Positions 35,244 through 46,804 of a DNA stretch of 64,000 bases are shown here, one piece after another (within the stretch, counting starts at the first letter, position 1; every line of letters begins with the position of its first letter). Source of the DNA: Pinus tabuliformis (Eukaryota; Streptophyta; Pinopsida; Pinales; Pinaceae); NCBI GenBank assembly GCA_031772625.1, contig CM062816.1, positions 1,670,949,058-1,671,013,057 of the forward strand, in the 5' to 3' direction. Made by a program: the position numbers and the translations under genes. Below the pieces are notes generated by a model that saw nothing but the letters and a program-made list of their open reading frames with translations, made no database searches and was not told the origin of the DNA.

Positions 35244-36676
35244 TGATCTGTTTATGAAACTTGAAGGTGATGAACAAATTGCAAGTGAAAATTTTATGTA
35301 TTTTGGGTAATGGATCAAGTTACAAAACACATAAACAAATGATTTTTAAACTTAGTTAACAACCAAAACAGAGACAAAATACCATATCAGAAACACATAA
35401 CAACAAACATGATAAAGGAGTTCACCCCTCTCTTGGGCTACATCTCCTGGTCCAACTTCCAATGCAGGGCCTCTTTCATTAAGTGCTCAAATTTGTGTTT
35501 TCATGGCTTTACAATGCTCATAATGCAAAACAAATGTCTCCAATGGATCTAGAACTATCAAAAACCCCCATCTGGATTCTTTTTGCACCTCATTTGGCCA
35601 AAAACTGAGAAAGTTATGCCCATTACAATTTTCTTTTTTTCATAGCTAACCATCCTCTAATTCGGCCCAAACCTAGCTTGAGCGCCCCAAACCCAGAACT
35701 GGTGCGCAAACCTAGCCTACAATCCCGTTTGATGTACGAAATTTTCGGATAGTTAAAATGTCCATTAACCCCTAAATTCAGAAATTTCTGGTTGTATGGG
35801 GGCCATGTGCCCAGGGGCTGGGGTTAACTGCCCGTCCCCGCTGACCAGGCCCAAACTGAACTGGAGTGGTCACGTGGAACCCCGCGGAGCTTGGGGTTGG
35901 GTGCTATAAATCTATCTGCGCCAAATTTAAGGATTAACCTACGATCATTTGAGGCCCATGTGGCCTCGGGCTAGCCCCTGCTTTGAGCGCTAAGGGCTGG
36001 CTCCCTCCGTTAGTCTCCCGTCATGGTTACATGTGCAATGGGTTGTGACTTGGGGCTAGGGCTAAGCCCTGGCCCTTGGACCCGCCCCATGGTTATGTGG
36101 GTGTAGGGACCAGGGCTGGTGCTTAGACCCGACCCAATTCCAAACATAAAACGCACATCATTTTAATTATAACCAGGGGCCTATACAGGTTAAGTGACTC
36201 TAGTGTGGTGCGATGTTATACGGTCTTGATGTTCGGTGCTTGGTCGTTGGTTCAAATTCCATTAGGTCTGTCCAACCCATAACAAATTTTACACCAACGT
36301 TGGGAGGCCATGTGGCGACCACCCATTGGCCCACGTGGCCTCTTCTGATTCGACCACTTCAACAAGCCATAAACCAATAGAATTGCACCATCCACGAACC
36401 AATAAAAAGAAGACACTTGTCAACAAACCATTGGCCAATAAAAATACAATCACCCTGCCCAGTCACATGCCTAGTCAGCGTACGGACTGCTGACTGGGCA
36501 TACCTGCAACCCAACTTTAAAATTTTGCCTGTTTAGGAAATCGATCAGAACATGATATTGGTTTTGAACGATTCAAGTTGCGTTGGATTCAAATCGTTGA
36601 GATCTACGCACTGGTATATGTTTTGATCTCTATCGCATATTTTGAATTTTGAGCACTAAACTGATCCTTTGGATCA
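35244..36676 (-). repeat. Element C right LTR (5' LTR)
   Basis: 1433 bp, TGATCTGTTT ... TTTGGATCA. Aligns with 29,032-30,494 over its length. From 35,353 onward it is also the start of the left unit of the large tandem duplication. Confidence 0.9.
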
Positions 36677-39399
36677 AATTCTCTTCACAAATTGCTCAAA
36701 GTATCAAAATTGCAGAAAAGAGGAACCCTTTCCTCATTCTCAAAACTGATATTTATAAATTACAAAAAGAATCTCCAAAAGGAAAGTTGTTGAAATAAGG
36801 TGAAATCCATCAATTTTGGAGTTGGAAATCCTCTTTTTTCCTTCTCTGCTACATCAATCCTATTGTTCCAAATATTCTTTGTCTCTTTCCTCCAATCAAC
36901 TCTCAACAAAAATAATCAAAATTGAGATTGAAAACCAATTAAAATTGTACAACAAAATTGAAATACCAAAATTGGGAAAACAAACTCTCAAACTTAAAAT
37001 TTGATTAAATGAATTAAATAAAAAGAAACATGTACTGGTCGATCTCTATCAAGTTTTCTTTATCTCAAGAGAAAATTCTCAAATGAATTTGAAATAACAA
37101 AAAATTTGGTGAATCAAACTCCAAAAACAACGTCAAATGGAATTCTTGTTATAAATTCATAGTCTTTGTTTCTGCTAAATTTTAGGCATAATTAGTATTC
37201 AAATTTGTTTGATTTAATGTATCCAAATTGTTCTTCATGATTTTAGTGTTCCAATGAACCATCATAGGGCTCATTTAGCTAAATAAAACTCAAAATAGAA
37301 CCTTCCAAAATTGTTAAAATACTGTAAAATACAGAGTATAAGCAAAATTTCTTAGACAATTTTATTAATGTTTTGATCTAATGAAAAAATATTGGTTATT
37401 AATAAAATTAAAATATTAAAATAACATTTAAAATAAATAATATACAAATAATAATAACTAAATAAAATATTTATAATATAAAAACTCACCCTAAAAGAAA
37501 ACATTTTAAAACTGGTAAAGAGCATGATTGTACGTGAGTTTTAATAGAGTTGAGGGAGGCCCATAGTGTAGTGTGGGCCCTCCCTCGATCACTCATTCAA
37601 TAAAAAGCTTCCCACTACACTTAATGCAAAAGCTCGCTCCTCCCACTGTTAAATAATCCAAGCATCTTCTCATTGCTGAGTTGGGTCTCGGAGGTATAAA
37701 AATTCACAAATTTGGGCGAATGGGATGATGTCATCATTGTATTATTTTAATATATATTAATTAATAATTACAATGTAATTTTTTGATATTAATATCTATA
37801 TTACATGGTTTTAATATATATATGAGTTATACACGTGTAGTTTTGTAAAATAGTTAAATAATTAATCAAAATTATAATTAATTAATTTAATTTAGATTAG
37901 TTAAATAGATATTAGTTAATTTAATGAATTAAAATAAATTAAATGATTATATTTACAGAGTAAAATTAATTTAATATATAAGATAAAGTAAAATATAATT
38001 TTTACATATTTATGTTTAGGTGATGAAAATCACTCCAATTTTGAACAAGCACAATTTCAAACCATAAGTTCAAATTCAACAAAATTTGAGTTATTGGGAA
38101 ACTGGCAAGAAACTACACATAATGAAGTGATCAAAGTGGAAAAGTAAGAAAAATAAAAATCCCACAAAATTAACAAAATCAAAGCATGAAAGGAGTGATA
38201 TGACCAAAATTTACATAGAGGGTCCCCATATCTTTTGTAAAAATTTGTGGGGGGGGGGTTATGGCCTCAACAATGGCGACACATGAAGAATAAACAATTA
38301 TCTTTGGTTAAAAAGATAATGAGTTCAAATTTACCAAAAGGTTGAAGTGTGAGTTTCGTCAAGCCTTCAAACATTAAACATCTCTCATGGGTCCCACATT
38401 AATTGATAAAGCAATATAAGTTCTAAAAAGATAAGTACTTGAAACAAACTGAGTCTAAAACCATGAATCCATGTTTTTAGGGGAATATTTAATTTTAAGT
38501 TTACCTCATGCGAGCGATAGAAGAGATACATATAACAAATTTAAAGAAAGTATATATCCATCATTATAAATAATCCCCCTTACTTGATATCGCTTCACTA
38601 CCAGAGAGCTTGTTCAGTGCCCCAATGAAATTGTCTTAGTACAACTTAAGCATAGCCCCACTACCAACGAGCTTGTTCAATACCCCAACGAGTTTACTTG
38701 TGATTCTTCATATATGTTCTTTCAACCCTCTTTTACCACCCTTTTGATAAACTTTATTTAGAGAATTGCTTTTAGCAATTGGATGAAGAGAGCGGGGTGG
38801 TACAAGATATTTTAAAGGCAATGGATATAATACTTATAAAATTTTGACTCCCTCATCTTTCCCTACAACTATCAATCTAGAGGTTTTTATGTGAAGTGGA
38901 GGGATGGGTGAGATTCATTGAGTTAGACTCAAGTCAGTTCTTTCCTTGGAAAGATGAACTCTATCACTTGGAAAAGATGAATGTTCCTCTAGGGGAAAAT
39001 AATTAAGGTGAGAGGATTTAGAATTCAATAAAGATGTCCCTTTAAGGTAAATGAAAACCCATGAAATTGACAGAGTAAAAATTCCTCATGCATGCCGATT
39101 AATGTTGGGTAAGAAATTTTTTTCCATATAAATCTTTTGTAATATCACCAAAGCCAATCCAAAATGAAAGTGCAATCGACACACTCCAAAAATCACAAAT
39201 GAAAAAAGAAAATAAAAACCAAAAATGAAAGTTAAAAAAAAGCCATATTTAAAAGAAACCCCAACAAGACTATTTATAAAAATGTCTCAACAAAAAATCA
39301 AGTATGAGGGAAAAATATATGTTTTTCTTAAGTTGAAATTTTGATGAATTATATCTCGTTAAGTTATAGGTAATAAGAATTTTAAAACAAAGGCTATAT
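36677..39399 (-). repeat. Element B left LTR (continued) and interior, left unit
   Basis: Resumes element B at CTCTTCACAAATTGC, exactly the sequence that follows the site in the right LTR at 55,616. It matches the right LTR (to 55,933, then 62,042-62,505) up to about 37,440. The LTR's other end cannot be fixed because the right copy is interrupted there. The remainder is AT-rich with no recognisable frame, and includes an exact G10 run at 38,250. Confidence 0.7.
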
Positions 39400-39415
39400 A
39401 ACAATAATGAGAGAA
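39400..39415 (+). repeat. Target-site duplication, left
   Basis: AACAATAATGAGAGAA, repeated at 41,049-41,064 on the other side of the retroposon. The right unit of the tandem duplication has a single copy near 49,583, that is, the empty site. Confidence 0.92.
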
Positions 39416-41048
39416 CCCCGGATGCGGGTGGCGGGACGGAAGAGATGGGCACGCCACATGCCACGCATGGGCTGCCCCGTGTAAACAATACGGCCACCAG
39501 GGGAAGGCCGTCAACCTTAACATGAACCCCCCAGCTGCGTTAATGCAGTTAATGGCAAGGGTGGTAGGTTTATGGATCTGCAGAGAGCACTTAATGCGCG
39601 CCTGGTTCGAGGGCATAAGGCAGAGTTTATCAGGCGCGATGGAGTGCGCAAGGAATTATTGTCTGAAGAATTTTGGAAGAGGGGAAATTACAGAGAGCCG
39701 AGGCGGTGGCAGCTTCGTTCACCTCGACGCCTGGTTTCTCGTGGTCACTGTCACTGCCATTGCCACTTTGGTTGCTGGTCATGTAGACGGCGGCAATTGG
39801 CTCAATTGCAGGGTAAGAACTGGAATTGGTCCACCTTGCTACCAAGGGACGGGTCTCAGAAAGGAAATTGGGCACCAGAGAGAGATCTGGGAAACAATTG
39901 GCTCTGTCTTCGACTCCAAGCTCACCTGCAAACACACAAGAAAAGATTCAGAATCACCATGGTTAAACTCCGACAACGACAGCCATGTAGGAGAGGTCCA
40001 GCAAGAGGTTCCTCCTCGCGAGCCCCAGCAGTGGATGAGCATCACCACTGCTGCTGCTGCTATTGCCATAGGAGAGCCAGAGCTACCCCACTCCCCATCA
40101 GTCAGTTCTTGGAGGTTGGGAGCGCTAATGAAGAAAAATCTGAGCTTCCCTCCTTTGGCTCAGTGGTTTTCACATTGCAAAGTTCTGAGAGCAACCCAGG
40201 GCTCAATGCCCACATCTCAGTCATGTTCACAAAACTTCGGGAAGGAAATGGGGAGAACACCCCTCAGAACTTGCAGGAGAAGCAAGCGGAAGGCAAAGGC
40301 AAAGAAATTGACAAAGGAGAACATGAAGCAGGGAAACAGAGCTCAGCTATGGAGCCACCAGCGTCTGAGGCTGGACCGCACGATACCTCTCCTCCGGTGG
40401 GGCCAGCTCCTTCAGATATTGATGAAGAGACATGGAGAAAGATGTGGGAGGGACGACCAGAGGGGGATGGCTGGGCGTATGTTGTGGAGGACAAAAGCCT
40501 CGCTGAAGAAGCTGATGCCTATTTCGCGACCCTTCCTTCATCTTCAACTCATCACAAGGATTAACGCAGACGCAGACGCGGGTACTTCTCTCTTGCATTT
40601 TCGTTTTGCTTGCTGGCAGCTGATGCTTGCATCGTCGCCATATGTAATTAAGCCTTGTCTCTGGTCTGATCTTAATTTCAATTGGTCCACGTCGAGCGAT
40701 TCTGTCTTGCTCACTTCTATCTGGTTGTTGAGTCAGTCCCTTTTGGCAGTTAGCCCCTGCATGGGCAGTAATGTGTTGGGTCCTCTTTCTGTGGCTCCAC
40801 TGGGAGTCCGTTGATTTCTAGAACTGTTTTTGCAAATTTGATCCGGTGCTGCCCCTGCGTGGGAGCTTTTAGTGTCGAGTATGGTCTGAATGGTTTTGAT
40901 AAGGCTTTCCCTGCGTGGGAGCCTTCAGAATTTTGGTCAAGGTTCCCAGGGTGCTACCAGAGGCCCTGGAAAACTCGTCTTACAGTCTGTAATTTTTACT
41001 TGTACAGTTAATATATGACTTAGCTAGTTTTTACGGAGAAAAAAAAAA
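39416..41048 (+). mobile_element. 1.6-kb polyadenylated retroposon of unknown type
   Basis: Bounded by a 16-bp target-site duplication and ending in an A12 run, so it was inserted by target-primed reverse transcription. It is clearly richer in G+C than its AT-rich host DNA. It carries two long overlapping plus frames: 39522-40814 (430 codons) and 39572-40564 (330 codons). There is no RT, endonuclease or other enzymatic motif, so it was mobilised in trans by a LINE. The 3' part repeats the word CCCTGCGTGGGAGC (about 40,852 and 40,909). Options: a non-autonomous LINE derivative keeping an ORF1-like gene, or a processed copy of a host or other transcript. Confidence 0.85.
39572..40564 (+). CDS. 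Uncharacterised 330-residue ORF in the retroposon
   Basis: Starts at an ATG (MDLQRALNARLVRGHK). The N-terminal third is Arg-rich with a His/Cys run (HCHCHCHFGCWSC). The C-terminal third is hydrophilic and acidic, rich in Pro, Glu and Lys, ending with EETWRKMWEGRPEGDGWAYV and a SSSTHHKD tail. The C-terminal composition looks like real protein more than chance. An alternative frame (39522-40814, MNPPAALMQLMARVVG) is open over the same DNA for 430 codons. At most one is likely genuine, and I recognise neither. Whether it is expressed is unknown. Confidence 0.35.
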   Translation: MDLQRALNARLVRGHKAEFIRRDGVRKELLSEEFWKRGNYREPRRWQLRSPRRLVSRGHCHCHCHFGCWSCRRRQLAQLQGKNWNWSTLLPRDGSQKGNWAPERDLGNNWLCLRLQAHLQTHKKRFRITMVKLRQRQPCRRGPARGSSSRAPAVDEHHHCCCCYCHRRARATPLPISQFLEVGSANEEKSELPSFGSVVFTLQSSESNPGLNAHISVMFTKLREGNGENTPQNLQEKQAEGKGKEIDKGEHEAGKQSSAMEPPASEAGPHDTSPPVGPAPSDIDEETWRKMWEGRPEGDGWAYVVEDKSLAEEADAYFATLPSSSTHHKD

Positions 41049-41064
41049 AACAATAATGAGAGAA

Positions 41065-41801
41065 AAATGAAATCAAATAAAGTGTTCCTTCCTTGCAAAT
41101 TATCTTGTTTCAAAATTAAGCCTCCACGATTTTTTTTTAATGATTATCTAATAAAGATGAGGCTCATATCTATATTAAATGAAAGAAAAATAGAGGTTGA
41201 GAGACTCCCTTATTTAGCTTATTTTCAATTTGATCAGCATCATAACTACTTTGCTTGACGCAAAAACAAGAAAAAATGAGGAGAGCAAATTTCAAATCCT
41301 AGAAAGCAGGGGCACTAGATTTTCAAAGGAATTCTTGAATACCTGCAAAAAAAGAGCTTTAGATCAATAAATACTATAAAAAAATGTTGAAATAAAAAGC
41401 ATAAAAGAAATGGTAATAGTTGAAAATGAGCATATGAGACTTATCTTAAATAATTTCATTGAGACTTACCTGAAAGATACCAATTTTCTCCAACAAAAGG
41501 TAACTTCTTTTTTTATTAAGCTAAAAAGTATGAAGAAGTTGCATTTTAATGAAGTTTTCTTGTTCCCAAGATCATCAACTTATTGAATCATAATTAGAGT
41601 GAGTATTAAGTTAGAAAATAATAGTTCATGTTCAAGGAATCAGGAATGAATAATAATCATCAGAAAATGAAAATAATAGAAATCTGCCAAATGCATTTTA
41701 CTTTGTATTGCAATTGCAACTATTCTCTTTGTCTTTTCTAATATTATATCAGCCCAAAATTTTCCTCATGAAATCAGGCCAAAGTCTTAACCTATGTTGT
41801 G

Positions 41802-41863
<62 letters not shown>

Positions 41864-44410
41864 CTTAGACTTTTCATGGTGTGCATTAAAATAGAGCAGT
41901 GTATGTATACAAATCACATGAGAATCCCCAAATCTCGTACAAATTTGCATCCAATTATACTACCAATGCATATCCTGGGAGTGCATACCATTTTTCGCGT
42001 TAATATGATAGTTCCTTGGGCATGACATATGGTGTAATTTAATTGGAGTGAGCAACATGTTGGCAGACATCATGGGTGTTTGTGTCAACAGCTCAAGCCT
42101 AAAAAGAATAAAAAGAAACATGCACTTAGGGAATAACTAGGAAGAATATAGTGGGTGGATGTGGAAAGGGAAAATGCCAAGCATCTGATAGGAAAGCAAA
42201 GAAACGTAGGTGGTAGTGGGCCACGAATGATGAGTTGTTCTACACTACTCTCCTGACGTTTACATAAAGGCCTTGATATGAATCTTCCGAGGTAGGTTCG
42301 GCAGGGATGACATGTTATTAATAAAGTGCAAGGAATAATTAAGGTTTAATCCACTTTAATATGTGTGAAGATATGGCACATCATCCCATGGGAGAAAATC
42401 CTAGAAGGGACATAAGGATGCAAACTTGGAGAGATTGGATAAATCCATCAGGCCATGTAGCAAAATAAGGAAAGAGTGGGTGAAAAGAAAGCAACATGAA
42501 TGAAAAATCCCATCTATCCACATCATCCCGAAGGATGAAATCCCAAAAGAAATAAGACTAACTATAAAGAATAACAGGGGCGAAATGGCTTTAAGAGCAT
42601 GTGGAAAGCAAGAAATGGATGACAATGAAAAAACAGGAAGAGGGACCCATGTGTGATGAGTTGTCTTGTTTCTCCTTTCCCGACGCTCAAGTAAAATGGT
42701 TCAATATAATCTTTTGGCGTAATATGGTAGGGATGACTTGTGAATTGATGTGACAAAGGGGCCAATTAGATTTTAATGTGGTTGCATTTAGGTGACGCCT
42801 CGACAGGTCATCCCTCTAAAGGGATACAAAAAAAAGTGTGAAAAAAGCAAAAGCATTGGGGTGAACTTGCTGGAAAACATCAAGCGGGGATATGTGAAAA
42901 CAAAACCTAAAAAGAATGAAAGATGGACTACAAGAGATTATCGGGATGACATGGATCCAAGCTCTCATAGAAGGTAAGAAATGAATGTCGAATTAGAGTA
43001 AGCCAAGAAGAACCCATGCGTATGTGGCATGCAAATTGTATGATCGTGTAAACGTGAGATGTCCTTGGACTTATAAAAATATGAAATGAAAAGGAAACTA
43101 TGAAATGATTACCTCCGAGACAGTTTAGAAGGTTTAACCCAGACCTACCTTTGCAAATGCGAAAATTTAGAAAGTAGAGGGGCATAGTTCTGTAATGAAT
43201 ATGAACATGGGTTATTGTTTGTTTCATTAACAAATCTACAACTTGTTTGGCTTTTCCACTATTGTAGATTATGCTCACATTGTTTTCTTTTCAAAATAGC
43301 CCACTCAATTAAATGCATTAGCTTTTTGGCAATAAGTAAATGTTTTTTTTGTGATATGTTTTCCCTACTAGTGATTTTCAAAAATTCGACCGCATCAATA
43401 ACAAGCAAAGCATAATTAAGACTTCATCTTATGAATGTGCAAAGTAAAGGAAATATAAGGCAAAGCACATCTGTAGAAAGCATAGAAAAATAATAAATTA
43501 TGATGAATAGGTAAATACTTCCCTTGAACACGTTCATAAACAAATTCTTCTAGAATAATGTTAAATCATTTTCCTCCAGAAAAATAAAAAGGCTTGTTGC
43601 TCACTTATTCTTCTACCTTGAATATTAGAAAAAGAAGAAAAGGAAAACAACCTAAATTTACATAGTCCTACTCCTAATCTAATCTAACAGGGCAGCCTAA
43701 AAAAATAAGTAAAATCGTATTTTTAATGAAGCCATTCAAATTATTTTATTTCTGCAAATATATACACAACAAGAATTAATAGTACGAATAAAATCATCGC
43801 TAAATTAATGAATTTTTTTTTTATCCTAGTATGTACATTTGTTTCTAAATCTATCAAAATAAATTTATCTACAAAATTCCTCCCTTAAAATGCTTTTTCC
43901 ATTTGTATTCCAATTGGATCATATAAATTTGGATGGATCTCTATTAATGATTGGAAGAGGTTCAGAGGAGAGGATAACATTCCAGATTTGAATAATATAT
44001 CTTTTAGTGTCGGAGCTTACATAAAACTATTAATATTCTGTACATGAAGCAAACCATTAGAAATATTATGTTGAATAGATTTTTTCAAGCAACTTTCAAA
44101 TGGATCTTAAAAGATTAATGCATTTGTCAAAAGATCTTTAGTTGGGTAAAACGGTTGGTCACATTGTATTGATGCACTAACATGTGTTGATTCTTGTTGA
44201 AAATTAATTTGAGAAGAAATAATGAGCTGACATGACATGAACATCAGATAAAATTGAAATATTAAAAGTTGTTGATGGTCATGATTTAAAATTTGAAATT
44301 CATTTTGACATTCTTCTTGTAAGGGACTTTGCAAGTGTTCAACGCCTCAATATGCTAGCACATTCTGTCCAAAATCAAAGACTAAAATAAGTATATAAAT
44401 ATGAAAATGA
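41065..44410 (-). other. Element B interior, left unit, non-coding
   Basis: AT-rich interior of element B with no pol-like frame. The same sequence occurs at 49,600-52,860. It contains the expanded (TA)n at 41,804-41,861 and two related segments around 42,200-42,300 and 42,640-42,760 that share TGATGAGTTGT and CCGACG words, perhaps an old internal repeat. Short frames (for example 42,792-42,977) are conserved between units only because the DNA is duplicated. Confidence 0.6.
41804..41861. repeat. (TA)n microsatellite, expanded in left unit
   Basis: About 58 bases of TA. The corresponding site in the right unit (50,337-50,347) has only about five repeats. Confidence 0.9.
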
Positions 44411-45453
44411 CTATAAGAAATGAAGAAAAAATAATAAAATCAAATCATTATTTACAGTAATGTTATAATTAGTGTTACAACCCAGTTGGGATTTTTTTAA
44501 AATAATTTCCTTTCCACAAGTATTAGTTGGAGTGATACAATCAAGATCAATGCAAGCTTCTACTTGTGGAAATAATGGAGGTTCAAGATCATGATAAAAA
44601 ATGGGAACTCGAGAAGTGTCACAGTCATAAATAGGAATGAGAAAGTCATCATGATTAGATGGGGTTTCAAAATGAAACTCTTCAATAGTAATCTTGGTAA
44701 GAGGAGAGTTCTCATTTTGAAACATACAAGAGCTATAAAGAGTGCGAGGAATTGATAATGACTTAATTGACTCACTGTCCTTCAACTCAAAATAAGACAT
44801 ATCAAAACAAGAAGAATGATTAAATGAATTGAAAGAATGGTCATTAATTGATTCTTTATCAAAATCAAAACTAATTGGTAATTCATTATTTATAGAATTT
44901 ATAACAACTCTCCAATTTCAAGATTATCATTTATGCAAAGAAGACTTTTTGGATTAATAACAACTGCATTACAACTAGAAAAAATGTTAAGATAAAGAGA
45001 AAAGTGATTGTTTGAAGAAATGAACCTGAAAATTTCTCGATCTGCAGTTTCTTATTCATTTTCCAAAATGCACTTTTCTAATTCTTCATCATGTATTTGG
45101 TTAATCACACTTTCTTGAATATTAATGTTTGGCCTCCCAAATCTTTGTGGTTAATCACTAATTTCAACATGAGAAAATTCAAAAATTTTTGTGGCAAAGT
45201 GCACAATGTTGGAATTTTCAAGTTGTAATCTTTTTTATTGATTTGTCTTTTGAACATTGTTTGCTAAATTTGTGGCTCGCTGATTTTCAGATTTATTAAT
45301 AGTTGATTCTTCAAGTATGTTGTCTATATTCTCCTGAAGTTGATTGTTAGGTTCTTCCAATATTTGTGATTGTATACTAATAACATGAGAGAAAGCATCA
45401 CAGTCTTTATTAACACTATAGGAAGCATGTATCAGTTGTAGGAATTTATCATA
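44411..45453 (-). pseudogene. Element B gag C-terminal part, left unit
   Basis: The minus frame 44800-44411 (YFELKDSESIKSLSIPRTLY ... VEACIDLDCITPTNTCGKEI) and the broken frames up to 45,453 repeat the C-terminal part of B's gag-like polyprotein seen complete at 52,861-54,474. The copy is cut at 45,453 by the duplication junction. Relative to the right unit it lacks about 47 bp after 44,790 and keeps about 34 bp near 44,305 that the right unit has lost. Confidence 0.65.
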
Positions 45454-45481
45454 GTATGAGACAAATTACTCATACTGACAC
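45454..45481. other. Filler DNA at the tandem-duplication junction
   Basis: 28 bases belonging to neither unit. Together with the preceding base it contains the perfect 8-bp inverted repeat AGTATGAG ... CTCATACT around an 8-base spacer, as left by a template-switching end-joining event. Confidence 0.75.
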
Positions 45482-46804
45482 TAGTTAACAACCAAAATAG
45501 AGACAAAAGACCATATCAGAAACACATAACAACAAACATGATAAAGGAGTTCACCCCTCTCCTGGGCTACATCTCCTGGTCCAACTTCCAATGCAGGGCT
45601 TCTTTCATTAAGTGTTCAAATTTGTGTTCTCATTGCTTTACAATGCTCATATTGCAAAACAAATATCTCCAATAGATCTACAGCTATAAAAAACCACCAT
45701 CTGGATTGTTTTTGCAAATCATTTTGCCAAAAACTAAGAAAGTTATGCCCATTACAAGTTTTTTTTTCATAGCTAACCATCCTCTAATTCGGCCCAAACC
45801 TGGCTTGAGCGCCCCAAAATTGGAACCGGCGTGCAAACCTAGCCTACAATACCGTTTGACGGACTAATTTTTCGAATAGTTAAAATGTCAATTAACCCCC
45901 GAATTCAGAAATTTGTGGTTGTATGGGGGCCATGTGCCCAGGCGCTGGGGCTAACTGCCTATCCCGCCAACCAGGCCCAATCTGAACTGGAGTGGTCACG
46001 TGGAACCCCGCAGAACCCGAGGTTGGGTGCTATAAATTTGTGCGTGCCAAATTTAAGGATTAACCTGCGGTCATTTGAGGCCCATGTGGCATGGGGCTGG
46101 TCCCCGCTCCGAGCGCTAAGGGCTGGCCCCCTCCGTTAGTCTCCCGTTGTGGTTACATGTGCAATGGGTTGTGACTTGGGGCTGGGGCTAAGCCCTGGCC
46201 CTTGGACCCGCCCCATGGTTATGTGGGTGTGGGGACTAGGGCTAGGGCTTAGACCCGACCCGATTCCAAACATAAAATGCACATCATTTTAGTTATAACC
46301 GAGAGCCTATACAGGTTAAGTGACTCTAGTGTGGTGCGATGTTATACAATCTTGATGTTTGGTGCTTGGACGTTGGTTCGAATTCTGATAGGCCTGGTCT
46401 GACCCATAACAATTTTTTCACCAATGTTGGGAGGCCATGTGGTTACCACCCATTGGTCCACGTGGCCTCTTCTGATTCGACCACTTCAACAAGCCATAAT
46501 CCAATAGAATTGCACCATCCACGAAACAATAAAAAGAAGACATTTGTCAACAAACCATTGGCCAATAAAAATACAATCACCCTGCCCAGTCACATGCTTA
46601 GTCAGCGTACGAACTGCTGACTAGGCATACCTCCAACCCAACTTTAAAATTTTGTTTCTTTGGGAAATCGATCAGAACATGATATCTATTTTGAATGATT
46701 CAAGTTGAGTTGGATTCAAAATGCTGAGATCTACGCATTGGTACATGTTTCGAGCTCTATCACATATTTTGAATTTTGAGCACTAAATTGATCCCTTGGA
46801 TCAA
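45482..46804 (-). repeat. Third, 5'-clipped copy of LTR C
   Basis: Lacks the first 109 bp of the LTR and ends TTGGATCA followed by AATTCTCTTCAC, exactly like the right LTR of element C. It is therefore a duplicate of that LTR and not a separate insertion. It resembles the right LTR more than the left one. Its tRNA-like boxes are at 46,332-46,342 and 46,375-46,385. Confidence 0.88.

Larger units (their letters stand above)
29032..36676 (-). mobile_element. Element C: full-length Ty3/gypsy retrotransposon, coding-dead
   Basis: Complete structure of 7645 bp on the minus strand. The 5' LTR (36676-35244) is followed by a perfect PBS, gag, protease-RT, RNase H, integrase, PPT and the 3' LTR (30494-29032). 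Both LTR ends read TGATCC/T ... GGATCA. The flanks are AATTT (left) and AATTC (right). The uninterrupted site in the other LTR of B (near 55,611) reads AAAATTCTC, so the 5-bp target duplication was probably AATTC with one later mutation. Every coding domain has stops or frameshifts, and the LTRs differ visibly at many sites, so the insertion is old. Confidence 0.93.
35353..45453. repeat. Large tandem duplication, left unit (10.1 kb)
   Basis: Matches 45,482-53,949 collinearly: the distal part of LTR C, the rest of B's left LTR, B's non-coding interior and the C-terminal part of B's gag. It is longer than the right unit almost entirely because of the 1.65-kb retroposon at 39.4-41.1 kb. By eye most stretches outside LTR C differ by a few percent. 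Confidence 0.9.

Noticed and set aside
39522-40814. Intact host gene of 430 codons
   Set aside because: It lies wholly inside a polyadenylated retroposon with target duplications, shares its DNA with another long frame, and has no promoter of its own in view.
42401-43278. Small conserved genes shared by the two 10-kb units (frames near 42.4-43.3 and 50.9-51.9 kb)
   Set aside because: Conservation follows from the recent DNA duplication. Frames lie on both strands, are short, and sit inside element B.
45482-46804. A separate solo LTR insertion of element C
   Set aside because: It is clipped at the same base where the tandem duplication starts and is followed by exactly the same flank as the right LTR of C, so it is a duplicate of that LTR.
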